Positions 32,091-41,033 of a stretch of 64,000 nucleotides of DNA are shown here, in pieces; the first letter of the stretch is position 1; each line of letters opens with the position of its first letter. Below the pieces are notes generated by a model. That model had not been told where the DNA came from. It saw only the letters and a program-made list of their open reading frames with translations, and ran no database searches. This stretch comes from Myxococcales bacterium (GTDB lineage: Bacteria; Myxococcota_A; Polyangia; Palsa-1104). Location of the stretch: NCBI GenBank assembly GCA_003170275.1, contig PNAM01000074.1:1-64000 (forward strand), given 5' to 3'. The translations under genes and the position numbers were made by a program.

Positions 32091-33904
32091 TGAAGCCTCT
32101 CGTATGCATCGCGGTGCTGTTGGCGGCTGCGGTCGCGCGCGCCGAAAACGTCAAGTTCGAGGCGCACGTGCCGCTCGAGAACATCACGCTCGATCAGCAG
32201 GTCGAGCTGACGGTGACGCTCGAGCGCGACGGCAACCAGGTCTTCGAGAGCTACCGCGCGCCCAACGCGCCCGACTTCGATCTGCTGCATACCGGCACCT
32301 CACAGCAGATGCAGGTGTCGATCCTCAACGGCCGGCAGGCCATGCGCATGGTCGAGCAGCACCAGTACGTCTACAAGCCGAAGAAGAAGGGCGCGCTCAC
32401 CATCTCGGCTGCGTCGGTGAAGATCGCCGGGCAGACGCTGCAGACGCGGCCGATCGTGATCCACGTGGCTCCGATCCCGAAGAACGCGATGTCGACCGTT
32501 GCGCCGCCGCAGCAGGGCACGCTGACGCCCGCCGCGCCCGCGCCGGATACGCTACGCGGCGATGAGGATCTGTTCGTCGATGGGCGCGCCGACAAATCCA
32601 AGGTCTACGTCGGCGAGCAGCTCACCGCGAGCTGGCGCCTGTATACGCAGAGCGACATCCTCAAGTACCGCAGCCTGGCCGAGCCCAAGCACGAGGACTT
32701 CTGGTGCGAGGATCTGTTCGTGCCGAGCGGCCACCTCGCGTGGGATCGCCAGGTGGTCAAGGGGCAGGAGTACGCGGTCGCGCTGCTGTTGCGAAAGGCG
32801 CTGTTCCCGCTCAAGGCGGGCAAGCTGACCATCACGCCGCTCGAGGCGGAGGCGACCACGCTGCAGAGCGCGTTCTACGCCAACGCCTCGGCGACCCGCC
32901 GCTCGGCGCCGATCGTGGTCGACGTGCTGCCGCTGCCCGTCGAGGGACGGCCCCCCGGTTTCGAGTCACCCAACGTCGGGCAGTTCGATCTGATCGGCGC
33001 GGTCGATCGCACCTCGGTCAAGGCGGGCGAGGCGGTGACCTGGAAGCTGACCGTGCGCGGCGCGGGCAACATTCGCAACGTCAAGCTGCCCAAGCTCGAC
33101 AAGCTCGACGGCTTCAAGGTGTACGAGCCGACCGCCAAGGAGACGCTCGACAAGGGCGACGTGGTGCGCGGCGAGAAGGTCTACACCTACCTGCTCCTGC
33201 CGGTGCGCGGCGGCACGCTGACCCTGCCGCAGGTCGCGCTGCCGTACTTCGATCCGGCGGCGGCGCACTATGCGATCGCCAAGACCCAGGCGGTGACCAT
33301 CACCGTCGAGGGCGATCCGACCAAGGTCGAGTCCGCCAACCCGACGCCGTCGCAGGACAACGTGCTGGCGCAGCAGATCCGCCCGATCCGCAACCGGCAG
33401 TCGGTGCGCACGCGCATCGGCGATCAACTGTGGCGCGGCCGGCTGGCGCTGCTCTTGCTCGCCGGTCCGCCGGCGGCGTGGCTGTTGGTGCTGATCGTCG
33501 ATGCGCTGCGGCGGCGGCTGTCGCGCGAGACCGCGCGCTCCAAGCGCCGGCGCGCGCGGCGCACGGCCCGTCGGCGGCTGCGCGTGGCCGAGTACCACAT
33601 CAAGGCGCAGCGCCCGTCGGCGTTCTTCGGCGAGTGCGCGCGCGTGATCTACGAGCACCTCGAGTATCGGCTGGGCGCCAAGGTCGAGGCGCTCACGCTC
33701 GGCGAGCTGCGCACGCACCTCGAGCAGCGCGGCTTCTCCAAGGAGACGGCCGAGGCGGTGGTGCATGAGCTGGAGAACTGCGACTTCGCGCGCTTCGCGC
33801 CGTCAGCCTCGGGGCCGGGCGAGATGCGTGCCGCGTTGCGCCGCGTGCGCACGCTGCTCGGGTGGATCGAGCGCGCCCGACCGGCCGAGAAGGAGGCCGC
33901 ATGA
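32090..33904 (+). CDS. batD: BatD-family oxygen tolerance membrane protein
   Basis: A 604-residue secreted and membrane-anchored protein: signal peptide (to about residue 19), several beta-sandwich domains in the periplasm with BatD-like segments (SILNGRQAMRMVEQHQYVYKPKKKG and LFVDGRADKSKVYVGEQ in the first 180 residues), a transmembrane helix at about 450-468, and a basic cytoplasmic tail (RSKRRRARRTARRRL) leading to a helical domain. The start ATG overlaps the BatB-C stop (TGATG). The basic stretch is a strong stop-transfer signal. The BatE gene overlaps its end (ATGA). Confidence 0.88.
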   Translation: MKPLVCIAVLLAAAVARAENVKFEAHVPLENITLDQQVELTVTLERDGNQVFESYRAPNAPDFDLLHTGTSQQMQVSILNGRQAMRMVEQHQYVYKPKKKGALTISAASVKIAGQTLQTRPIVIHVAPIPKNAMSTVAPPQQGTLTPAAPAPDTLRGDEDLFVDGRADKSKVYVGEQLTASWRLYTQSDILKYRSLAEPKHEDFWCEDLFVPSGHLAWDRQVVKGQEYAVALLLRKALFPLKAGKLTITPLEAEATTLQSAFYANASATRRSAPIVVDVLPLPVEGRPPGFESPNVGQFDLIGAVDRTSVKAGEAVTWKLTVRGAGNIRNVKLPKLDKLDGFKVYEPTAKETLDKGDVVRGEKVYTYLLLPVRGGTLTLPQVALPYFDPAAAHYAIAKTQAVTITVEGDPTKVESANPTPSQDNVLAQQIRPIRNRQSVRTRIGDQLWRGRLALLLLAGPPAAWLLVLIVDALRRRLSRETARSKRRRARRTARRRLRVAEYHIKAQRPSAFFGECARVIYEHLEYRLGAKVEALTLGELRTHLEQRGFSKETAEAVVHELENCDFARFAPSASGPGEMRAALRRVRTLLGWIERARPAEKEAA

Positions 33905-34686
33905 AAACGATCACGCTCACGCTGGCCTTCGCGCTCGCGTTCACGTGCACGAACAGCGCGCGGGCGCAGTCGGGCGAGCTTGCTGCGTCCAAGGACGCGA
34001 CCTTTCGCCGCGGCAACGACGCCTACTTCCACGGCCGCTACCAGGAAGCGGTCGAAGCCTACGAGCAGGTCGTCGCGCTCGGCGTGCGCTCCGAAGATCT
34101 GTTCTACAACCTCGGCAACGCGTACCTCAAGGCGAACCAGCTCGGTCCGGCGATCTACAACTACGAGCGCGCGCTCGACCTCGACGCAGCCCAGGAAGAC
34201 GCCGCGTTCAACCTGCGCGCCGCGCGCGAGGCGGCCCGCAAGAAGGGCGAGGACAAGCTGGTCGGCGCCGAAGGCATGCCGGTCTGGATGCGCGTCGTGC
34301 AGCCGTACTCCGTCGGCGCGCTCGGCTGGCTGTTCCTCGGCCTGTACCTGGCGCTGTTCACGATCCTGGTCTCCATCCACTTCAGCGCGCCCGGCTTCCT
34401 GCGCGTCGGGCTGTGGGCCGCGTTTGCGTTCGTGATGATCGGCACCGCGCTGTCCGCGGCGCTGCTCGGCGGGCGTGTCTATCTGGCCGAGCGGGTCGAG
34501 CAGGCGATCGTCTTGCCCGACTCGGTCCAGGTCAAGGAAGGCCCCGACCCCAACTACCAGGCGGTCTTCAGCGTGCACGCCGGCCTGCGCGTGCGCGTCA
34601 CCGAGAAGGAACAGGACTGGGTCCGCGTCCGTCTCTCCAACGGCCTCGAAGGCTGGATCAAAGAGAGCGACCTCGGTCGTCTGTAG
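33901..34686 (+). CDS. batE: BatE-type TPR and SH3-like membrane protein
   Basis: A 261-residue protein with a signal peptide (to about residue 22), two TPR motifs (RRGNDAYFHGRYQEAVEAYEQ and YNLGNAYLKANQLGPAIYNYERAL), two transmembrane helices (about 137-160 and 165-190), and a C-terminal bacterial SH3-like domain ending NGLEGWIKESDL. This domain order is that of BatE. The start overlaps the BatD stop. It is the last gene of the Bat operon and converges, four bases away, with a metallo-beta-lactamase gene. Confidence 0.85.
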   Translation: MKTITLTLAFALAFTCTNSARAQSGELAASKDATFRRGNDAYFHGRYQEAVEAYEQVVALGVRSEDLFYNLGNAYLKANQLGPAIYNYERALDLDAAQEDAAFNLRAAREAARKKGEDKLVGAEGMPVWMRVVQPYSVGALGWLFLGLYLALFTILVSIHFSAPGFLRVGLWAAFAFVMIGTALSAALLGGRVYLAERVEQAIVLPDSVQVKEGPDPNYQAVFSVHAGLRVRVTEKEQDWVRVRLSNGLEGWIKESDLGRL

Positions 34687-34690
34687 CTCG

Positions 34691-35545
34691 TCAGCTGAGG
34701 CGCCAGCGGTCGTGGTCGCGGAGCGCGCGGCCGTCGCGCTCGAGCTTGATCAGGTGGGCGAGCAGGGAGCGCGCCGCCAGCGGGTAGAGCGCGGGGGACA
34801 CGTCGGGATACGCGGGCGGGACCAGTTCTTCGACCGTGCGCGGCTCGTGCGACAGCGCTGCGAACACGCGCGCCTCGCGCTTCAGGCGATGCTCGACGTA
34901 GAAGTCGAGCTTGCCGTTGGCATCGGCGATCGGCGGCCCGTGCGCCGGCAAGAGCCAGCGTGCGTCGAGCGCGCGCAACAACGCGAGCGACGCCAGGTAC
35001 TGCACCATGTCCCCGCCGTCGTCGGGCTCGACGATGATCGTCCCCGTCGACGCCACCATGTCGCCCGCGATCACCGCGTTCGACGCCTCGTCCACGAAGC
35101 ACAGATGCCCCGGCGCGTGCCCGGGCGTGAACAGCGCGCGGAATCCGCGCGGCCCGTACTCCAGCCGCTCGCCGTCATCGTACAGGCGCGTCACGTCGAC
35201 GCGTCCCTTCAGGCGCGCGGCGGTCTCCCGGTGGGCCGCCACGCCCACCCCCAGCCGGCGAGCGAGGTGGGTCGCGCCCGACACGTGATCCACGTGGTGA
35301 TGGGTCAGCACCAGCTCGACCACGCGCTCGCCCGCAGCGACGAGCGCATCGACCGCTTCGTCGAGGGCCGCTCGCTCGTCGTCGTACGGGCTGGCCGCGT
35401 CGACGATCGCCACCGATCCCTGTCCGATGATGTAGACGTTGGTGTGCGTCGCCGGCGGCAGCGTCGGTGTGCGCACCGGAAAGCTCCGGATCCAAGGAGT
35501 TCCCTCCAGTTGGCTCAACGTTCGGGATTCGCCGCCGTGCGTCAA
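34691..35545 (-). CDS. Metallo-beta-lactamase-fold hydrolase (LACTB2-like)
   Basis: A 284-residue hydrolase. Metal site: THHHVDH (about 80-86), complete HxHxDH; His in FTPGHAPGH; Asp in IAGDMV; and His in LLPAHGPP. A C-terminal winged-helix-like segment of about 80 residues (VEHRLKREARVFAALSHEPRTV) is typical of LACTB2-type endonuclease or thioesterase proteins. The start is a TTG with a nearby GGAGGG; another TTG nine codons later is an alternative. It differs from the first MBL protein in this window, which lacks the motif Asp. Substrate class (thioester versus nucleic acid) is open. Confidence 0.82.
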   Translation of the reverse strand: MTHGGESRTLSQLEGTPWIRSFPVRTPTLPPATHTNVYIIGQGSVAIVDAASPYDDERAALDEAVDALVAAGERVVELVLTHHHVDHVSGATHLARRLGVGVAAHRETAARLKGRVDVTRLYDDGERLEYGPRGFRALFTPGHAPGHLCFVDEASNAVIAGDMVASTGTIIVEPDDGGDMVQYLASLALLRALDARWLLPAHGPPIADANGKLDFYVEHRLKREARVFAALSHEPRTVEELVPPAYPDVSPALYPLAARSLLAHLIKLERDGRALRDHDRWRLS

Positions 35546-35571
35546 ACGCCCTCCACAACACCCTTTTTACC

Positions 35572-35600
35572 GTGACGGGTCAGGAACGCCAGCGTAGAAT
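35572..35600 (+). promoter_or_regulatory. Promoter GTGACG-N17-TAGAAT
   Basis: GTGACG (35572-35577) and TAGAAT (35595-35600) are 17 bases apart. A GGGAGGT ribosome site lies at 35611-35617 and the ATG at 35632, so this promoter serves an ordinary leadered message, in contrast to the leaderless ones elsewhere in the window. Confidence 0.5.
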
Positions 35601-35631
35601 AGATGATGTCGGGAGGTAGACTGAAGCCGCC

Positions 35632-35907
35632 ATGACGAACGTGACTGCGCGAAAGATCCGCGACCATGGCCGAGAGCGCGCCGCCGTCGGCGTGGGGCGG
35701 GTGTACAACGGGTTCCTGGTGAGTTACCCGGTGGTAGGTCGTGGCATGGTCATTTTCCGCGACCCGAACGGGCACCGCATGATCACCACCCCGGTCAAGC
35801 GCGTGCTCACCGACCCCGACGGTGAATCGGTCTACGTCGAGACCGAGAACAGCGTCTACCGCCTGACCTTCCATCGCCCCATTCCCGCAACGCATCAAGC
35901 CGCGTAG
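35632..35907 (+). CDS. Small protein of unknown function
   Basis: A 91-residue protein rich in beta-branched residues (VGRVYNGFLVSYPVVGRGMVIF, then MITTPVKRVL and ESVYVETENSVYRLTF). The alternating pattern suggests a small beta-barrel or sheet. No family is recognised and there is no signal peptide. It has a good promoter and ribosome site, which supports it being a real gene. The small membrane protein gene follows after 12 bases. Confidence 0.7.
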   Translation: MTNVTARKIRDHGRERAAVGVGRVYNGFLVSYPVVGRGMVIFRDPNGHRMITTPVKRVLTDPDGESVYVETENSVYRLTFHRPIPATHQAA

Positions 35908-35919
35908 AGTCGCCTTCGC

Positions 35920-36315
35920 ATGCGTCCGCTGCTCGTCGCCCTCACGGGCGTGATTCTGATCGGTCTCGTCGGCGGCGATCCGCGCGCGGCGCACGATCTG
36001 TCGCGCCCTTCGTACATCCTCGTCGCCGGCCTGGCGCTCGCGCTGGGCGTCGGGACGTTCGCCTGGTACCGCGGCGCGCGCCGCTCGTTCTGGCTGCTCG
36101 CGCCGTCGGTGTTGCTGGCGGTGATGGGCGGCTTGTCGGGCTGGATCGCCGGCGCGGAGTTCACCGGCCATCCCGACAGCGCCGCTCACCTCGCAGGCAC
36201 GCCCGGCCGCGTCGCGTTCATGATCGTCATGACCACCGCCGGCATGTCGCTCCCGTCGGTGGCGCTGGCCCGGCTGGCCGGTCGCGCTAGACCACCCGGC
36301 ACAGCACGAACTTGA
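35920..36315 (+). CDS. Small multi-pass membrane protein, function unknown
   Basis: A 131-residue protein with about four hydrophobic helices (4-18, 31-47, 57-78, 96-118). Between them are RAAHDLSRPSY and AGAEFTGHPDSAAHLAGTPGR loops. No family is recognised. A GTAGAGT hexamer before the ATG could act as a -10. The 3' end overlaps the 3' end of the RlmI-type gene by 29 bases on the opposite strand. Confidence 0.65.
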   Translation: MRPLLVALTGVILIGLVGGDPRAAHDLSRPSYILVAGLALALGVGTFAWYRGARRSFWLLAPSVLLAVMGGLSGWIAGAEFTGHPDSAAHLAGTPGRVAFMIVMTTAGMSLPSVALARLAGRARPPGTART

Positions 36316-37456
36316 GGTAGCGCCCTTCGGGGAACGCCGGCGGCACCGGATGATCCGGCCCCTGCGACGAGATCTCGAGCAGCTGCACGCGCCGCCCCGC
36401 GTCCTTGGAGGCCGCCGCGATCATGCGCTCGAAGCTCTCCTGGTCGACGAGCTGCGAGCAGCTGCAGGTGGCGAGCAGCGCGCCCTCGGCGCACGCGGTC
36501 ATGGCCAGCGTGTTGAGCCGCTGGTAGCCCTTCAGTCCGGCGTCCAGGTCCTTCTTGGCGCGCGCGAACTTGGGCGGATCGACGATCACCAGATCGGCGC
36601 TCTTCGGCGTCACCGTCTCCAAGAAGCGAAACGCATCGGCCTCGACGCTGGTGATGTTGGTGTAGCCGTTGAGCTGCGCGTGCAGGCTCACGCGCTCGAG
36701 CGCGCGCGCGGAGGAGTCCACGCAGGTCGCTTCCTTGGCGCCGCCGCGCAGCGCGTTGAGCGCGAAGCCGCCCGCGTAGGTATAGATGTCGAGCACGCGT
36801 GCGCCCTTGGCGAGCGCCCCGATCTTGCGCCGGTTCTCGCGCTGATCGAGGAACATGCCGGTCTTCTGTCCCTTGAGCGGCTCGACCTCGATCTCGATCC
36901 CGTTCTCGCGGCAGCGCACCGCGCCCACGTCTTGCTCGCCGCGCACCACGCGCGTTGCCGAGGCGAACCCTTCGAGCTGCGCGAAGCCGCCCGCCGACAC
37001 CTCGATGATCGCGCGCGGTTTCATGATCCCGAGCGCGTCGTAGATGTCGTTTTCCATCAGCTTGGCGCCCAGCGCGGTGAACTGCACCGCCAGCACGTCG
37101 CCGTACACATCCACCACCAGTCCCGGCAGACCGTCGCCTTCGGAGTTCACCAACCGATACGCTGTCGTCTCCGCCGACGGCAGCCCGAGCCGCACGCGCA
37201 GCCCGCGCGCCTCTTCGATGCGCCGCGCGATCAGCTGCGCGTCCACCGCCTCGTCGCGCCAGGTCATCACGCGCGCGCGGATCTGCGAGCGCGGGTTGTA
37301 GAACCCCCGTCCGATGTAGCGCCCCTCGGCGTCGCGCACCTCGACCACGTCGCCCGGTTGCGCGGTTCCCTCTTCGCGCAAGATCGCCCCGGAGTAGACC
37401 CACGGGTGTCCGTGCCAGAGCGGATTTGCTCGTCCCTTCTTCAGTACCAGCTTCAT
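36287..37456 (-). CDS. rlmI: RlmI-type 23S rRNA (cytosine-C5) methyltransferase
   Basis: A 389-residue methyltransferase of the RlmI/RlmK-like family. A PUA-like N-terminus (MKLVLKKGRANPLWHGHPWVYSGAI) is followed by an EEHEE-type linker (GLPGLVVDVYGDVLAVQFTA) and a class I fold: VLDIYTYAGGFALNAL (motif I), CVDSS, DLVIVDPPKFA (motif IV) and CSCSQ (motif VI). The NPR loop (YNPRSQIRARVM) fits RlmI. Expected product: m5C in 23S rRNA. It starts at an ATG whose first bases overlap the stop of an 8-codon minicistron (ATGA). It is divergent from the CPA2 antiporter. Confidence 0.88.
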   Translation of the reverse strand: MKLVLKKGRANPLWHGHPWVYSGAILREEGTAQPGDVVEVRDAEGRYIGRGFYNPRSQIRARVMTWRDEAVDAQLIARRIEEARGLRVRLGLPSAETTAYRLVNSEGDGLPGLVVDVYGDVLAVQFTALGAKLMENDIYDALGIMKPRAIIEVSAGGFAQLEGFASATRVVRGEQDVGAVRCRENGIEIEVEPLKGQKTGMFLDQRENRRKIGALAKGARVLDIYTYAGGFALNALRGGAKEATCVDSSARALERVSLHAQLNGYTNITSVEADAFRFLETVTPKSADLVIVDPPKFARAKKDLDAGLKGYQRLNTLAMTACAEGALLATCSCSQLVDQESFERMIAAASKDAGRRVQLLEISSQGPDHPVPPAFPEGRYLKFVLCRVV

Positions 37457-37476
37457 GTTCGCTCGCGCTCACTCAT
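37453..37476 (-). CDS. Bridge minicistron 1 (MSERERT), coupled to rlmI
   Basis: ATG AGT GAG CGC GAG CGA ACA TGA: seven codons and a stop that overlaps the rlmI start (ATGA). There is no gene directly upstream on this strand, so it sits in the leader. Its first six codons match the minicistrons at 40950-41033 and 42975-42998. The peptide may be irrelevant and the coupling may be the point; alternatively it is a GAGCGA simple repeat. Confidence 0.5.
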   Translation of the reverse strand: MSERERT

Positions 37477-37520
37477 CGCGGGGCAATAGCTAGCACGGAT
37501 CTGCTAACGTCTGCGCCCGA

Positions 37521-39719
37521 ATGACGTCGGTCCCCGCGCTGCCCGGGCACGCGCTGTTCCTGTTGCTCATCCAGATCTCGCTGATCCTGGCGGTGTCGCG
37601 GATGCTCGCCGAGATCATGAAGCGCATCGGACAGCCCGCGGTGATCGGCGAGCTGATGGCCGGTCTATTGCTCGGCCCGTCGCTGCTCGGCTGGCTGTGG
37701 CCGAGCGGGTTCGCGGCGATCTTTCCGCCCGAGCCGCTGCAGGTCCACCTGCTCGAGGTGGTGGCGTGGATCGGCATGGTGCTCTTGTTGCTGCTCACCG
37801 GCCTCGAGACCGATGTGCGGCTGTTGCGCCACCTCGGCCGCTCGGCGCTCACCTCGTCGCTGATGGGCATGTTCATCCCGTTCGCCGGCGGCCTCGCGCT
37901 CGGTTTGTTCACGCCCGCGGAGTTCCGCACCGAGAGCTCGAGCCGCCTGCTCTTCGCGTTGTTCCTGGCCACGGCGATGACCATCTCGGCGATGCCGGTG
38001 ATCGCCAAGATCCTGATGGACCTCGACCTCACCAAGCGCAACATCGGCGTGGTCATCCTGTCGGCCGGTGTGGTCGACGACACCACCGGCTGGCTGATCT
38101 TGTCGCTGATCGCGGGCATCGCCGGCGCCAAATCTTCCGGGTTCTACTTGTTCCTCGATTTCATGAAGACGCTGGCGCTGACCGGCGTGTTCCTCGCCGC
38201 CTGCGGCTTCGTGCTGGTCCCGTTTGCGCGCTGGCTGTTCCACGTCATCGATGATCGCTCGCGCACGCCCAACACCGATCTGGCGGCGATCGTCGTGCTC
38301 GCGTTCACGCTCTCGGCGGTCACCGAGAAGATTGGCGTGCATGCGGTGTTCGGCGCGTTCATCGCCGGCTGCATCTTGCGGCAGGTGCCGGGCATCCGCG
38401 CCGCGACGTTGCACCGGCTCGAGTCGGTGTCGCTCTCGGTGTTCGCGCCGGTGTTCTTCGGCATGGTCGGGCTCAAGGTCGATCTGCATACGCTGTCGTC
38501 GCCGCGCATGCTGTTGGTGGTGTTCGGCGTCGCCACCGCCGGAAAGCTGATCGGCTGCATGTGGGGCGGGCTCATGGGTGGCATGACCTTCTGGGAGTCG
38601 GCGGCGATCGGCGTGGCGATGAACGCGCGCGGCGCGATGGGCCTGGTGGTGGCGCTGATCGGCGTCACGCTCGGCATCCTCACGCCGGCGATGTTCGCGA
38701 TCATCGTGGTGATGGCGATCGGCACCTCGTTCATGGCGCCGGTGTTGTTGCGGCTGATCGTGCACCGCATCGAGATGAGCCCCGACGAGACCGCGCGCCT
38801 GGCCGCCGAATCGCAGCGCGGTCTGTTCAACCCGGAGCGGCTCAAGGCGCTCATCCCGACGGCCGGCGGTCCCAACGCGCTGGTGGCGGGGCGGCTGGCG
38901 GCGGCGCTGGTGCGCGGCCCGACCGCATCGCTCACGCTGCTCTACGTGCAGGCGATGGGGGAATCGATCTTCAAGCGGGCCTGGAAATACTTTCGGCCGG
39001 ACCAGGCCGGCAAGAACCTGCAGGAGCACCTCGACCTCATCAAGGCCTACGCCGACGAGAAGCAGGCGCGCGTCGAGGTGCGGCGCTCCACCGAGTCGGA
39101 CACCACCGCGCACATCTGCAAGGAGGCGGCGCACGGCTTCGACCTGATCCTGATCGGCGCGGGCCTCAAGAATCCGCTGCGCTCGGCGGTGACCAGCCAG
39201 CTCCTCGAGCGCGCGCCCTGCCACGTCGCGATCGTGCGCGGCCGCGGCGCGATCGCCGATCCCAAGCAGGTGATGGTGGCCACCGACGGCAGCTACTTCT
39301 CGCGCGCGGCGCTCGAGCTGGCCATCCTCTTCGCCGAGAAGGTCGGCGCGACGGTGACGGTGTTGTACACGATGGAAGAAGTGCGCGACAAGGGGCCGGA
39401 CGAGCCCGCTTCGAGCGCGCTGGAAGAGGGCTTTCGCCGCATGATGGCGACCACGCTGCTCACCACGCTGTCGCCGCTGTTGACCACCACCACTGCGCAC
39501 GTCAACGTTCTGGTGCGTGAAGGCGATCAGGCCACCGCGCCGGTGATCGCCGAGGCGCGCACCGGGATCTATCAGCTGTTGGTGGTCGGCGCGGAGAACC
39601 GCGCGGTGCAGCACCGTCTGTCGGTGGGTTACGATGTGGAGCGGATCGTCAACGAGGTGCCGTGCTCGGTGATGGTGGTGGTGCCGAAGATCGCCGGCAC
39701 CGAGGGAGCGGGCGCGTGA
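37521..39719 (+). CDS. CPA2-family cation:proton antiporter with two UspA domains
   Basis: A 732-residue protein. Residues about 10-410 form 12-13 transmembrane helices of the CPA2 exchanger family, with GQPAVIGELMAGLLLGPSLLG and AMTISAMPVIAKILMDLDL near the first third and VVDDTTGWL (Asp pair) as the ion-binding motif. Residues about 430-725 form two universal-stress-protein-like domains (VMVATDGSYFSRAALELA; LLVVGAENRAVQHR). Known relatives exchange Na+ or K+ for H+. An extended -10-like TGCTAACGT lies just before the ATG. The downstream barrel gene overlaps the stop (GTGA). Confidence 0.9.
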   Translation: MTSVPALPGHALFLLLIQISLILAVSRMLAEIMKRIGQPAVIGELMAGLLLGPSLLGWLWPSGFAAIFPPEPLQVHLLEVVAWIGMVLLLLLTGLETDVRLLRHLGRSALTSSLMGMFIPFAGGLALGLFTPAEFRTESSSRLLFALFLATAMTISAMPVIAKILMDLDLTKRNIGVVILSAGVVDDTTGWLILSLIAGIAGAKSSGFYLFLDFMKTLALTGVFLAACGFVLVPFARWLFHVIDDRSRTPNTDLAAIVVLAFTLSAVTEKIGVHAVFGAFIAGCILRQVPGIRAATLHRLESVSLSVFAPVFFGMVGLKVDLHTLSSPRMLLVVFGVATAGKLIGCMWGGLMGGMTFWESAAIGVAMNARGAMGLVVALIGVTLGILTPAMFAIIVVMAIGTSFMAPVLLRLIVHRIEMSPDETARLAAESQRGLFNPERLKALIPTAGGPNALVAGRLAAALVRGPTASLTLLYVQAMGESIFKRAWKYFRPDQAGKNLQEHLDLIKAYADEKQARVEVRRSTESDTTAHICKEAAHGFDLILIGAGLKNPLRSAVTSQLLERAPCHVAIVRGRGAIADPKQVMVATDGSYFSRAALELAILFAEKVGATVTVLYTMEEVRDKGPDEPASSALEEGFRRMMATTLLTTLSPLLTTTTAHVNVLVREGDQATAPVIAEARTGIYQLLVVGAENRAVQHRLSVGYDVERIVNEVPCSVMVVVPKIAGTEGAGA

Positions 39720-40417
39720 GGCTCGTGCTCGCGCTGATGTTCCTGCCGGCGCTCGCCTGGGCGCAAGCCGAGCCCGCGCCGGAAGACTACGTCCCGCCGT
39801 ACAAGCGCGGGCTGCCGCCCGAGCGGGCCAACGAGCCGGAGGGTCCGGCGCAGCTGCCGCAAACGGTGCCCAAGTGGCACATCGCGGTGGCGCCGCGCAT
39901 GGTGGTGCGGCTCGGTGATGCGCCGCCCGGCTTGCCGACCATCGGCCTGGGCGGCGGTGTGCAGGTGGCGCGCGCACTGTGGCCGCTCGGCCGCACGCTG
40001 CGCTTCGGCGTGGGGTTCGATTTTGCGTATGATCGCCTGTTCCACGACAAGGCGGCGCCCGCGACCGGCACGCAGTTCCTCTCGCACGCGACCTTCGCCG
40101 CGGTGGCGATCGTCGACGCGCTGGTCGGCAAAGACGGCCGCGTGCGTCCGTACCTGGGCGTCGGCGGCGGCTTGAGCGTCGCGGCCTACGAAGATCCACC
40201 GCCGCAGGCCGGCCTCAAGGGCGTGAGCGAGGTGGCCGCGCTCGGCCTGGTGCACCTCACGCTCGGCCTCGGCGTGCGCACCTGGGAGTCGTTCGAGATC
40301 GGCGTGCACGGCGAAGTCGACTTCACGTTCTCCGACACCACCGTCGGCACGCCGCCCAAACCGATCTTCCAGCCCGGCCTGTTCGCCCTCGCGCTCGACC
40401 TCGGCTTCCGCTTCTAA
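39716..40417 (+). CDS. Secreted outer-membrane beta-barrel-like protein
   Basis: A 233-residue protein starting at a GTG that overlaps the antiporter stop (GTGA). The signal peptide (MRLVLALMFLPALAWAQA) is cut near residue 18. The rest shows alternating hydrophobic and polar residues with Gly turns (LGGGVQVARALW, FGVGFDFAYDRLF, YLGVGGGLSVAAYE, FEIGVHGEVDFTF) and ends in Phe-Arg-Phe, a C-terminal aromatic signature of outer membrane barrels. About eight strands are likely. No family is assigned. It may form a porin-like or OmpA-like channel; its coupling to the antiporter is a context clue only. Confidence 0.75.
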   Translation: MRLVLALMFLPALAWAQAEPAPEDYVPPYKRGLPPERANEPEGPAQLPQTVPKWHIAVAPRMVVRLGDAPPGLPTIGLGGGVQVARALWPLGRTLRFGVGFDFAYDRLFHDKAAPATGTQFLSHATFAAVAIVDALVGKDGRVRPYLGVGGGLSVAAYEDPPPQAGLKGVSEVAALGLVHLTLGLGVRTWESFEIGVHGEVDFTFSDTTVGTPPKPIFQPGLFALALDLGFRF

Positions 40418-40953
40418 CCAGGGCCGAAGTCGATGCCGTCGTACTGGATCACAGCGGCGATGCACGGCTCGTCGCCGATCACGACGAAATCGTGGCGCGA
40501 GCCGGCGCGCGAATCGAGGATGTCGCCGGCGTGACACTCGCGTCCGTCGTGCTGGCGCAGTCCGCCCGCCAGCACCAACATGCGCTCGTCGCCCACGTGG
40601 CGGTGCGCGGGAAACTGCAGCCCCGGCGTCATGCGCACCAGGCCGGCGTACGCGCCCGCGCGCGCGGCTCCCGCCGGAACGTGCGCGACGAACAAGCCGG
40701 GGATCGGCCCCGCCTCCCACACCGACTCGCGCCCGAGCGAGTCGCAGAGAGCGCGCGCGGCGCCGGCCGCCACATCGAAGAACGCCGCCAGCGGCGCGAC
40801 CATCGCGTCGAGAGGAGACGGGCCGATCGCGGCGAACAATCGTTCGCGCATGGCCGCGGTCGGCTCCTCGGGCGGCTCGGACCAGCCCACCGCGGCGAGC
40901 TCGTCGGCGAGCTCGTCGGGAACGTCGTCGAACAGGTCGTCGCGCTTGCTCAT
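40414..40953 (-). CDS. ChrR-like cupin anti-sigma factor
   Basis: A 179-residue protein with a cupin C-terminal domain: PAHRHVGDERMLVLAGGL (two His and Glu metal ligands) and an EPTAAMRERLFAAI helix before it. It resembles ChrR, the anti-sigma factor that responds to singlet oxygen, but the N-terminal HxxxCxxC zinc motif of ChrR is not present; the N-terminus is acidic (DDLFDDVPDELADELAA). It follows the ECF sigma factor in the same operon through a 27-residue minicistron that overlaps both genes. Loss of the zinc site raises the question of how it holds the sigma factor. Confidence 0.75.
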   Translation of the reverse strand: MSKRDDLFDDVPDELADELAAVGWSEPPEEPTAAMRERLFAAIGPSPLDAMVAPLAAFFDVAAGAARALCDSLGRESVWEAGPIPGLFVAHVPAGAARAGAYAGLVRMTPGLQFPAHRHVGDERMLVLAGGLRQHDGRECHAGDILDSRAGSRHDFVVIGDEPCIAAVIQYDGIDFGPG

Positions 40954-41033
40954 GGGCTCACGCCCACGAGCGGCACGGCCCGACGGGCCGCGCATTGGAG
41001 TCTATTGTTGATCGCTCGCTCGCGCTCGCTCAT
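40950..41033 (-). CDS. Bridge minicistron 3 (MSERER...) between sigma and anti-sigma genes
   Basis: A 27-codon open frame beginning MSERERA whose ATG overlaps the sigma-factor stop (ATGA) and whose TGA overlaps the anti-sigma start (ATGA). The first 23 bases differ by one base from the start of the minicistron at 42975. It has no recognised domain; it ends RAVPLVGVSP. It may set the ratio of the two regulators by translational coupling. Confidence 0.55.
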   Translation of the reverse strand: MSERERAINNRLQCAARRAVPLVGVSP